Assembly (NCBI GenBank): GCA_017457465.1
Contig: JAFTHJ010000232.1
Location: 1 to 5,672, forward strand
Direction of reading: 5' to 3'
Length of the DNA: 5,672 nt
DNA from: Clostridia bacterium
GTDB taxonomy: Bacteria > Bacillota > Clostridia > Oscillospirales > CAG-272
Positions 1 through 5,578 of this stretch are shown here, piece by piece. The position numbers and the translations under genes were made by a program. Position 1 is the stretch's first letter. Each line of letters begins with the position of its first letter. Below the pieces are notes generated by a model, which had not been told where the DNA came from, searched no databases, and worked only from the letters and a program-made list of their open reading frames with translations.

Positions 1-924
1 GAGGCAGACAGAATCGCGGCATTCCGTGAGATGATCTGCTCCGACACTGCTGAAGAGAGAGAAGTTGCTCTCGCAAAGATTCTTCCCTACCAGCAGTCCG
101 ACTTCGAGAAGCTCTATGAGGCTCTCGAGGGCAACCCTGTTTGTATCAGATTCCTTGATCCCCCTCTCCACGAGTTCGTTCCCACGACCGAGGAGGATAT
201 AGCTCTTCTCGCTAAAGCACAGGGCAAGAGCGTTGAGGCTATCAAGGCTATCATCGCTTCTCTCCACGAGTTCAACCCCATGATGGGTCACCGTGGATGC
301 CGTCTCGCGGTAACATACCCCGAGATTGCGAAGATGCAGACAAGCGCAGTTATCCGCGCTGCTATCAACACCCAGAAGAAGCACCCCGACTGGAAGGTTG
401 TTCCTGAAATAATGATTCCTCTTGTTGGTGATGTTAAAGAGCTTAAGTACGTTAAGAGCGTAGTTGTTGATACCGCTGATGCTGAAATCGCTGCAGCAGG
501 CGCTGACCTCAAGTCCGAGGTTGGTACGATGATCGAGATTCCCAGAGCTTGTCTCACGGCTGACGACATCGCTGCTAACGCAGACTTCTTCTGCTTCGGT
601 ACAAACGACCTCACACAGATGACATACGGCTTCTCCCGTGACGACGCAGGTAAGTTCCTCGGCGCTTACTACGACGCAAAGATCTTCGAGAACGATCCTT
701 TCGCTAAACTCGACCAGACCGGCGTTGGTAAGCTCATGAACATGGCTGTAACTCTCGGAAGACCTGTTAACCCCAAGCTTCACGTAGGTATCTGCGGTGA
801 GCATGGCGGTGACCCCACATCTGTTGAGTTCTGCCACAACATTGGCCTCGACTATGTATCCTGCTCACCCTTCCGTGTTCCGATAGCACGTCTTGCTGCT
901 GCACAGGCTGCTCTCAGAAAGTAA
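1..924 (+). CDS. ppdK: Pyruvate, phosphate dikinase, C-terminal part (5' end outside window)
   Basis: The reading frame is open from base 1, so the gene starts outside the window; the Met codon at 31 is internal. The visible 307 residues are the PEP/pyruvate-binding TIM barrel of a protein normally about 870-880 residues long. The enzyme interconverts pyruvate + ATP + Pi with PEP + AMP + PPi in the cytoplasm. In anaerobic Clostridia it often works with PPi-dependent glycolysis. Visible motifs (fragment numbering) are RFLDPPLHEF near 50-59, NPMMGHRGCRL near 92-102, MIEIPRA near 177-183, FGTNDLTQ near 199-206 and GICGEHGG near 263-270. Cys265 in the last motif corresponds to the catalytic acid/base Cys831 of the Clostridium symbiosum enzyme. 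The C-terminus SPFRVPIARLAAAQAALRK is intact and ends at TAA. All expected active-site motifs of this domain are present. Family assignment is near certain; the ATP-grasp and phosphohistidine domains lie off-window. Confidence 0.97.
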   Translation, partial: EADRIAAFREMICSDTAEEREVALAKILPYQQSDFEKLYEALEGNPVCIRFLDPPLHEFVPTTEEDIALLAKAQGKSVEAIKAIIASLHEFNPMMGHRGCRLAVTYPEIAKMQTSAVIRAAINTQKKHPDWKVVPEIMIPLVGDVKELKYVKSVVVDTADAEIAAAGADLKSEVGTMIEIPRACLTADDIAANADFFCFGTNDLTQMTYGFSRDDAGKFLGAYYDAKIFENDPFAKLDQTGVGKLMNMAVTLGRPVNPKLHVGICGEHGGDPTSVEFCHNIGLDYVSCSPFRVPIARLAAAQAALRK

Positions 925-943
925 TAGCAGAATAACAAATTTT

Positions 944-970
944 GGCGGTTGCTTCGGCAACCGCCTTTTT
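944..970 (+). terminator. Rho-independent terminator of the dikinase gene
   Basis: A perfect 9-bp GC-rich stem (GGCGGTTGC at 944-952, GCAACCGCC at 957-965) is capped by a TTCG tetraloop with the favoured C-G closing pair. A run of five T follows at 966-970. It sits 20 bases after the dikinase stop codon, the textbook arrangement for intrinsic termination of the rightward transcript. Confidence 0.93.
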
Positions 971-978
971 ATACAGTG

Positions 979-1010
979 AAAAGTCCCTTGGAAAAATCCA
1001 AGGGACTTTT
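979..1010 (-). terminator. Intrinsic terminator of the leftward operon, probably bidirectional
   Basis: A perfect 14-bp stem (AAAAGTCCCTTGGA at 979-992, TCCAAGGGACTTTT at 997-1010) encloses a 4-base loop. It begins 4 bases after the TAA stop of the leftward exoprotein gene. Because the stem is A-tailed on one side and T-tailed on the other, either strand yields a hairpin ending in four U. It can stop the leftward transcript and back up the dikinase terminator. The leftward U-run lies within the stem rather than after it. Confidence 0.85.
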
Positions 1011-1014
1011 GATT

Positions 1015-4000
1015 TTATTTAACGATGTAAATATCGTCTATAATTATTTCAGCCGTGGTATTCTCGTCAACCTTTGCGTTACTCGTATATATCGTAAATC
1101 CTGTAAGGTACTTATATCCCGTAGTCTCGATATACTCATACCACATATTAGCGGTATCCGAGGTATCGGTGCTTCTGTTAAAGGAATATGAGCTGAAAGG
1201 AATATATACATATCCGCAGAATCCCGAGGGCAGACGCATTCTGTAATTATCGTTTGCGTGGGTGGTGGTTATCCACTCGCCGTTCTCGTAATAGTATGCG
1301 TTGCCAACAAGGCTTCTCGCCTCGATTCTTTCACTCGAGGTAGCAGTCTTATCGAATTTGAGCGGTATAGCTACAGTACAATAGCTTCTGTATCCGTCGG
1401 AGTAGGTTCCTGTCATTCCCGTAGCATCCACGTAGAACAAGAGTCCCGAATATCCCGTAACATCGATTCCGTTGGCAAGAACGGCAGTTCCTATCTCGGG
1501 TGGAACGGGGGTTGTATTCGTCGCGGAGCTTGTTGAGTTATTTGCGTTAGCGTACATATGGATAGCCGAGCCAGAAGCCGCACCGTCAGAGGTAAGCTCA
1601 AATTCACCCTTTGTCGCGTGCTTATTAATTTTCTGAATATTGGTATCAAAATCCGTAACAAGCGCAGAGCCCGATATCTCACTCAAGCCGTCAATTTTAT
1701 CGCCGTTGGGGAGAGTTGTCGGAGCTGACGTGGGAAGTCCCGTGCTGACAGGCTCACTGTTTATAACTCCGTTATATCCCGTGTTGACCGTTCCAACCGC
1801 GGGAAGGTCGTTCTTCGTGCTGTCATAGACACAGTCAATATATGTGGGTGTTCCCGAATTGTAACCCGTGAACGCGCCTATGTGCATTACATTTCCGCCG
1901 TCTGCTATGAGCGTTCCGTGAGTTACGCTTACGCTCACATAGCATCCGATAACCTTTCCACCGTGAACATTTCCGCCAAATCCCGCCGTTGCGTTGCTCG
2001 TTGAGGTAACGGAAGTGTTTGTAACCGTACAGTTTACGATAGTTCCGCTCTTGAGGTCTCCGATAAATCCGCCGACATCACGGTGAGCGTTGACTACACC
2101 GCCATCCACAATACAGTTGCTTATATGCGTTTCCGCACCCGCGTAGTCCTGAACAAATCCAACGAAGCCTCCGCGTCCGCCATTAGCGGTATTGTTCGTC
2201 GTCTTGACTGTGCATCCGTTTACCAAACATTTTTCAACCTTGACACCGTCGCCATAAGCCAATATCGCGCCGCTAAAGTTAGATGTCGTTGTAAACGAGC
2301 AGTTCTTAAGGCTCACGTTATAGATTTCGGCAAATCTCACATAGCCAAAAAGTCCCGCATAAGAGCTTCCGCTATAGCTTATATTGCTTACGGTATATCC
2401 GCCGCCGATAAATATTCCCTCAAAGGGATTTTTCTGCGTTCCCGCAACTACAAAGGAGGAATTCGCAAAATTGATATTAGCGGCAAGTGCCACGACCTCA
2501 CCCGAATAGGTGTTACCCGCGTTAACAGACCTCGCAAAGCTGTTCCATTCCTCGGGCGTGGTAATTACGGTACAGTCAAGCACCTCAAGAATCATCCTTA
2601 CCTCTGCCCCGTCCGAGGTCGTTCCGATTACGGTGTGCGTTCCGACAGAGTAATTTGCCGAAGCGTCCCATACAACCGATGTCTCAATCGGCTTACCTTG
2701 AGCATTGAGAGAGGTCACCGTCTCGGGGAGAGTGACGTCTGTACGCAGACACTTGATGTATGGGTTTACTACCGTCAGCACATTGTTCTCGCCCTCAAAG
2801 AAGGTGAGAAGGTCGAGATTCAGCATATAATCATCGCTTCCCTCGAAGAAAAGAATAACATTATGGCTTCCCGAAACGCTCTTGAGCAAGGGTGCCGAGT
2901 AGTATTCAAAGGAATCCTGCGCTCCATCAAAGCGGATATTCGCTATAAGGTTATCGCTTGTTGCCACATCAAGATATATTTTTACATTACAAGCGCTGTT
3001 GGGCTTTGCGAAAAGGTATACAGAGCTTTCCTTGCCTGTGAAAAGTACATTGGATATGCAGACCGAATCATTGTCAGATACCGCGTCAAGAACTCTGCCC
3101 GAAACCATACTGTCGTATCCCGAGCCGTCCTTAAGCATTATTCCCGACTGCTTCGAGAAATCCGAAGCGCGTATGATATCGGTGGAATTTTTCTCGCTTT
3201 CAGTGCTTCTGATATACTCGACAAGGTCAAGCACGTGGTCTGTCATAAAGCAGCTATATCCAAGCTCTATTCCGTCAGCCCAGTCAAGCGCGTCATCGGT
3301 GCCGTATACCGAAAGCACCATCATTCTCATTCCCTTCGAACGCGCGTACGCACTGATTGCCGTAAGTTCTTCTCTTGTCTGATGCTGAATAAATCCGCCG
3401 AACTCTATCATATCGGTAAAGCCTTCATATGAATCTATCTTATTGACAATACCCTGATATGTGTAGCCGTCCATATAAGCCGAGAAGAGCGGAAGCTCCT
3501 TTCCTGCCGCCTCGAGCGCGTCAAACTTCGGCTTGATTACATCAATAGCCGCGCTCGACTTATACTGTGTACTCTTTACACAGTCATATTTTTCGAGAAG
3601 CGCGTAAACCTCATTGAAATAATCTATATCGGTAGATGTGAAGTTATTGGGGTCCTTGTCAAGATTTATCATTATCTTGCCCGAGCAAAGTGCGAGTGCC
3701 TCCTCGAATGACGGAGGGTGATAACCTGTAAGCGCGGCATTGAGTCCGCCGCTTCCCTCCTTGAGATAGAGCGACTGAATTTCGGAAAGCGTCAGCTCCG
3801 AGACCTTGCCCGTGCCATTTGTTGTACGGTCAACAGTTTCGTCGTGCATAAGCACATACTTTCCGTCCTTGGTTCTTCTGACATCAAGCTCAATGATATC
3901 AACACCCGCGTCAATACAGGACTGAATTCCCGCCAAAGAATTTTCGGGATAGTTCTGGAGGTCAGCGCGGTGTCCCATACTCATAACGCGTCCGTTTTCG

Positions 4001-5172
4001 TCAAAGTAGACCTTAAGTATCTCATCAACGGTATTTCCGTCGGCATAGGTATACTCCGCTCCGTCAAATCCGTCAAGATACGCGCGTGTGCCAAGCTGCT
4101 CGGAGAAGTGCGAGAGCGCCGAGTTGAGCGCGTTTGTGCTTCCCGCGCCGATAGCCACACCGCCGTTATCAAGCGGCAGTATACGATAATCGTTAATTGT
4201 CAGCGCATAGCCGTATTTTTCAAGAAATTCATCGGCTCCGCAGATGTGAATATAGTCAGATGAGGGCAGAGCCGCTCCCTCTGACAAGGTCACTCCGCTT
4301 GAGAGAGGACTGATATCCGAATAGAATCGGTTCATACAGAGCTTCATAGACTCCGACATATCCTCGGAATATATAAGCGAAAATCCGTCAATACCGAGGT
4401 CACTCGAATATATCGCGGTGTATTCCGCATTTTCTCTTCCCACGGTAATGTTGTAGCTACGCTCCCACGAAAGTATCTCACCCGCGGAATTCTCCCAGTG
4501 CGAGAACGGAATTCCGTTTTCGTCCGACTCACACGCCGTAAGAGTCAGCTCGTCTCCCTCAAGATACAAGCCGCGCTTTGAGCCGTCGCCGAGCAGACCG
4601 CCGTTAACCTTGATTCTGTAGAAATCAGCGGTAGCGAGTCTGTCGGTCTTGTATTTAAAATAAGTTTGAGCCGAGGCTCCGTATACCAACATATCCTCAA
4701 GCATAGCTTTGAGCGCCTTATCGGAATCCGAGGATGAGTCGGATAGAGTGTCAATCATATCGTACGCGTATTGCAGAATGCTGTACTTATTGAGCTCACT
4801 GTAATAATCTGTGCCGCCCGCCTGTGCATAAGCTACGGCATATACATCATCTGTCATCTGCTTCGCCGCAAGTCCGTCATAATCGAAAACTATGTATTTC
4901 TTGCCATCTATCGTCTGGTCTCCGACGGTCGTCAGTATAGCATCCTGTGTGCCAACCTTATACTCCGTCTGCGGCTCATTCCATATCAGAAGCTTCACGT
5001 CACTGACATTTGAAGCTACCGCATATTTTATGCAGACAGTACTATTGAAGGACAAAGCGCAATAATCTATGCTCATTTCGGGCTTCTCGCTCTGCGCCCC
5101 GACCGCTATCAGCGCCGAGAGCATCAGAATTGCTACAACGAGCGATGTGAATAATACTATTCGTTTTTTCAT
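1015..5172 (-). CDS. Secreted multidomain glycerophosphodiester phosphodiesterase-like exoprotein
   Basis: This 1385-residue protein has a Sec signal peptide: MKKR, a hydrophobic core at about 5-23, and likely cleavage after VGA26 with no lipobox Cys. The ATG at 5172 is chosen because it opens the signal peptide and has AAAGGA 8 bases upstream; in-frame Met codons at 5223 and 5277 lack both. Domains in order: an unnamed N-terminal module (about 31-180); an InlB-type divergent repeat (about 183-255, FSHWENSAG); an alpha/beta domain recalling glycosidase accessory domains (about 256-378); GDPD (about 396-656); a CBM6/35-like jelly roll (about 660-794); a Big_4-like Ig fold (about 797-866); GLUG-like repeats (about 936-1120); a Thr/Pro linker; and a beta-sandwich ending IIIDDIYIVK. 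GDPD residues His401, Glu428, Asp430 and His443 match the catalytic and metal set, which supports hydrolysis of glycerophosphodiesters outside the cell. No LPXTG, SLH or dockerin was seen, so the anchoring mode is unknown. The substrate (deacylated phospholipid, teichoic acid or other) is inference. The GDPD call is firm; the flanking domain names are tentative. Confidence 0.9.
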   Translation of the reverse strand: MKKRIVLFTSLVVAILMLSALIAVGAQSEKPEMSIDYCALSFNSTVCIKYAVASNVSDVKLLIWNEPQTEYKVGTQDAILTTVGDQTIDGKKYIVFDYDGLAAKQMTDDVYAVAYAQAGGTDYYSELNKYSILQYAYDMIDTLSDSSSDSDKALKAMLEDMLVYGASAQTYFKYKTDRLATADFYRIKVNGGLLGDGSKRGLYLEGDELTLTACESDENGIPFSHWENSAGEILSWERSYNITVGRENAEYTAIYSSDLGIDGFSLIYSEDMSESMKLCMNRFYSDISPLSSGVTLSEGAALPSSDYIHICGADEFLEKYGYALTINDYRILPLDNGGVAIGAGSTNALNSALSHFSEQLGTRAYLDGFDGAEYTYADGNTVDEILKVYFDENGRVMSMGHRADLQNYPENSLAGIQSCIDAGVDIIELDVRRTKDGKYVLMHDETVDRTTNGTGKVSELTLSEIQSLYLKEGSGGLNAALTGYHPPSFEEALALCSGKIMINLDKDPNNFTSTDIDYFNEVYALLEKYDCVKSTQYKSSAAIDVIKPKFDALEAAGKELPLFSAYMDGYTYQGIVNKIDSYEGFTDMIEFGGFIQHQTREELTAISAYARSKGMRMMVLSVYGTDDALDWADGIELGYSCFMTDHVLDLVEYIRSTESEKNSTDIIRASDFSKQSGIMLKDGSGYDSMVSGRVLDAVSDNDSVCISNVLFTGKESSVYLFAKPNSACNVKIYLDVATSDNLIANIRFDGAQDSFEYYSAPLLKSVSGSHNVILFFEGSDDYMLNLDLLTFFEGENNVLTVVNPYIKCLRTDVTLPETVTSLNAQGKPIETSVVWDASANYSVGTHTVIGTTSDGAEVRMILEVLDCTVITTPEEWNSFARSVNAGNTYSGEVVALAANINFANSSFVVAGTQKNPFEGIFIGGGYTVSNISYSGSSYAGLFGYVRFAEIYNVSLKNCSFTTTSNFSGAILAYGDGVKVEKCLVNGCTVKTTNNTANGGRGGFVGFVQDYAGAETHISNCIVDGGVVNAHRDVGGFIGDLKSGTIVNCTVTNTSVTSTSNATAGFGGNVHGGKVIGCYVSVSVTHGTLIADGGNVMHIGAFTGYNSGTPTYIDCVYDSTKNDLPAVGTVNTGYNGVINSEPVSTGLPTSAPTTLPNGDKIDGLSEISGSALVTDFDTNIQKINKHATKGEFELTSDGAASGSAIHMYANANNSTSSATNTTPVPPEIGTAVLANGIDVTGYSGLLFYVDATGMTGTYSDGYRSYCTVAIPLKFDKTATSSERIEARSLVGNAYYYENGEWITTTHANDNYRMRLPSGFCGYVYIPFSSYSFNRSTDTSDTANMWYEYIETTGYKYLTGFTIYTSNAKVDENTTAEIIIDDIYIVK
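1813..2367 (-). repeat. Six degenerate GLUG-like protein repeats within the exoprotein gene
   Basis: Residues about 936-1120 contain six successive units built on the pattern (A/G)G-hydrophobic-x-G followed 12-17 residues later by hydrophobic-x-x-Cys. Examples are AGLFG...LKNC, GGFVG...ISNC, GGFIG...IVNC and AGFGG...VIGC. The Cys residues fall at 958, 982, 1020, 1048, 1077 and 1114. This is the signature of a right-handed beta-solenoid in which equivalent positions stack. The repeats are diverged at DNA level and exist as protein repeats only. Confidence 0.7.
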
Positions 5173-5180
5173 AGTCTTTT

Positions 5181-5186
5181 TCCTTT
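5181..5186 (-). promoter_or_regulatory. Ribosome binding site that sets the exoprotein start
   Basis: Read leftward, AAAGGA lies 8 bases before the ATG at 5172. Its first A is also the last base of the TGA stop of the upstream small reading frame. Termination of that frame therefore places the ribosome on this site, an arrangement suited to translational coupling. It supports the start in front of the signal peptide over the upstream in-frame Met codons. Confidence 0.85.
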
Positions 5187-5332
5187 CATAAGTTTTGAGG
5201 AAGCCAAGGACTCTGATTTTCATCTTCGTCTGTCGATGATGCCAGAATATCCAAAAAATCGGTTCGGATAATTTCAATTTGAGGCTGCTCGTAGTAAGTC
5301 TTGCAATGACATTGCTTCAAGATTTTTTCCAA
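5186..5332 (-). CDS. Small protein, 48 residues, TTG start, unknown function
   Basis: I do not recognise a named family. The frame opens with TTG at 5332, 8 bases after a strong GGAGG site, and closes with TGA at 5186. The exoprotein ATG follows after 13 bases. The product begins MEKILKQCHC, has a central YYEQPQIEIIRTDFLDIL and ends in an acidic stretch (TDEDEN) and SPWLPQNL. There is no signal peptide or membrane segment; a Cys-His-Cys triplet lies at residues 8-10. The pattern Tyr-x-x-Pro-x-Ile/Val-x-Ile, then Asp-hydrophobic near a Ser, then a polar tail with Trp or Pro, resembles short unannotated proteins I associate with gut Clostridia. That resemblance is from memory and unverified. 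Spacing suggests it is the first gene of a two-gene operon. The alternative is a translated leader peptide whose role is only to control the exoprotein. The strong ribosome site and exact fit argue for real translation; function is open. Confidence 0.7.
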   Translation of the reverse strand: MEKILKQCHCKTYYEQPQIEIIRTDFLDILASSTDEDENQSPWLPQNL

Positions 5333-5340
5333 TGCTCTCT

Positions 5341-5345
5341 CCTCC
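5341..5345 (-). promoter_or_regulatory. Strong ribosome binding site for the TTG-started small protein
   Basis: Leftward GGAGG is followed after 8 bases by TTG at 5332. No ATG in this frame lies nearby, so this site is the main reason for calling a TTG start. It is a better Shine-Dalgarno match than the one in front of the large exoprotein. Confidence 0.75.
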
Positions 5346-5364
5346 GTAATATTAATAAAATGAA

Positions 5365-5373
5365 ATTATATCA
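5365..5373 (-). promoter_or_regulatory. Possible second leftward promoter (extended -10)
   Basis: Leftward TGATATAAT is a perfect TGnTATAAT extended -10 element, and it would start transcription about 25 bases before the TTG codon. The -35 position at 17-base spacing reads TATATA, a poor match. In such AT-rich DNA it may be chance or a secondary start. The same nine bases form the -10 region of the rightward tRNA promoter. Confidence 0.35.
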
Positions 5374-5398
5374 ATTCTTGATATTTTTATATATAATA

Positions 5399-5427
5399 AT
5401 TTTACCGCAAAATTGGTAATATGTCAA
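5399..5427 (-). promoter_or_regulatory. Sigma-70/SigA-type promoter of the leftward operon
   Basis: Read leftward, a perfect -35 TTGACA (5427-5422) is followed by a 17-base spacer and the -10 TAAAAT (5404-5399), 11 of 12 consensus bases. Transcription would start near 5392, leaving a leader of about 60 bases before the TTG start of the small protein. It would read both the small gene and the exoprotein gene. Confidence 0.8.
5402..5419. promoter_or_regulatory. Inverted repeat inside the leftward promoter spacer, possible operator
   Basis: The arms TTACC (5402-5406) and GGTAA (5415-5419) are separated by 8 bases and fall almost entirely between the -35 and -10 of the leftward promoter. A dimeric regulator bound here would control that promoter directly. 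The arms are only 5 bp, so chance is possible. Confidence 0.3.
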
Positions 5428-5436
5428 GAAAAATAT

Positions 5437-5460
5437 ACGGATAAGTGGATAAAAATCCGT
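5437..5460. promoter_or_regulatory. Inverted repeat between the divergent promoters
   Basis: The arms ACGGAT (5437-5442) and ATCCGT (5455-5460) are separated by 12 bases, with a further GGAT at 5447-5450. The repeat starts 10 bases upstream of the leftward -35 box, where an activator or upstream repressor site could sit. There is no other support. Confidence 0.2.
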
Positions 5461-5477
5461 GATATTGCCAAATAGCC

Positions 5478-5503
5478 AAAAAAATCAAAAAATATGAAAA
5501 AAA
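5478..5503 (+). promoter_or_regulatory. A-tracts upstream of the tRNA promoter (UP-element-like)
   Basis: Three A-runs (5478-5484, 5487-5492 and 5497-5503) have centres about 8.5 and 10.5 bases apart, close to one helical turn. They end 3 bases before the -35 box at 5507. Such tracts bend DNA and can bind the RNA polymerase alpha C-terminal domain, as at strong stable-RNA promoters. Confidence 0.45.
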
Positions 5504-5506
5504 GTC

Positions 5507-5535
5507 TTGATTTTTAAAGTGACCTATGATATAAT
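5507..5535 (+). promoter_or_regulatory. Strong promoter of the serine-type tRNA gene
   Basis: The -35 TTGATT (5507-5512), a 17-base spacer and a perfect -10 TATAAT (5530-5535) with an upstream TG (5527-5528) give an extended -10 promoter. The start site would be near 5541-5543, leaving about 37 bases of 5' leader to be removed by RNase P. Together with the A-tracts upstream, this indicates the tRNA gene is actively transcribed. Confidence 0.82.
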
Positions 5536-5542
5536 ATATAGG

Positions 5543-5566
5543 CTTGATGTGCGGAAAGCCGTCAAG
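5543..5566 (+). other. Possible hairpin in the tRNA 5' leader
   Basis: CTTGA (5543-5547) can pair with TCAAG (5562-5566), with an inner CGG/CCG pair closing an AAAG loop. An alternative fold pairs GGCTT (5541-5545) with AAGCC (5556-5560). The two are mutually exclusive. It lies between the predicted start site and the mature tRNA; significance is unclear. Confidence 0.25.
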
Positions 5567-5578
5567 AGTGATATTTTT

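Noticed and set aside
288..614. A 108-codon open frame on the - strand inside the dikinase gene.
   Set aside because: It runs opposite conserved active-site motifs of the dikinase and shows no domain or promoter of its own.
2083..3432. A 449-codon open frame on the + strand opposite the exoprotein gene.
   Set aside because: Its translation is rich in Arg, Lys, Val and Ile with no recognisable domain or signal peptide, and I saw no convincing ribosome site. The opposite strand encodes a coherent multidomain protein. It is an antisense shadow created by codon bias.
3718..4263. A 181-codon open frame on the + strand inside the exoprotein gene.
   Set aside because: It is an antisense shadow of the region just before and at the start of the GDPD domain; composition is non-protein-like and no start signals are seen.
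5173..5277. A 35-residue N-terminal extension of the exoprotein, starting at Met 5277 or Met 5223.
   Set aside because: It would bury the signal peptide, has no ribosome site, and overlaps in another frame the small TTG-started gene, which does have one.
5361..5420. A 19-codon frame on the + strand starting with ATG at 5361.
   Set aside because: No ribosome site precedes it, its composition simply reflects AT-rich DNA, and it overlaps the leftward promoter.
5278..5578. A riboswitch or large structured leader in the intergenic region.
   Set aside because: No known riboswitch core was recognised. The leftward leader is only about 60 bases before the small gene, and the rightward leader is about 37 bases with at most one weak hairpin.
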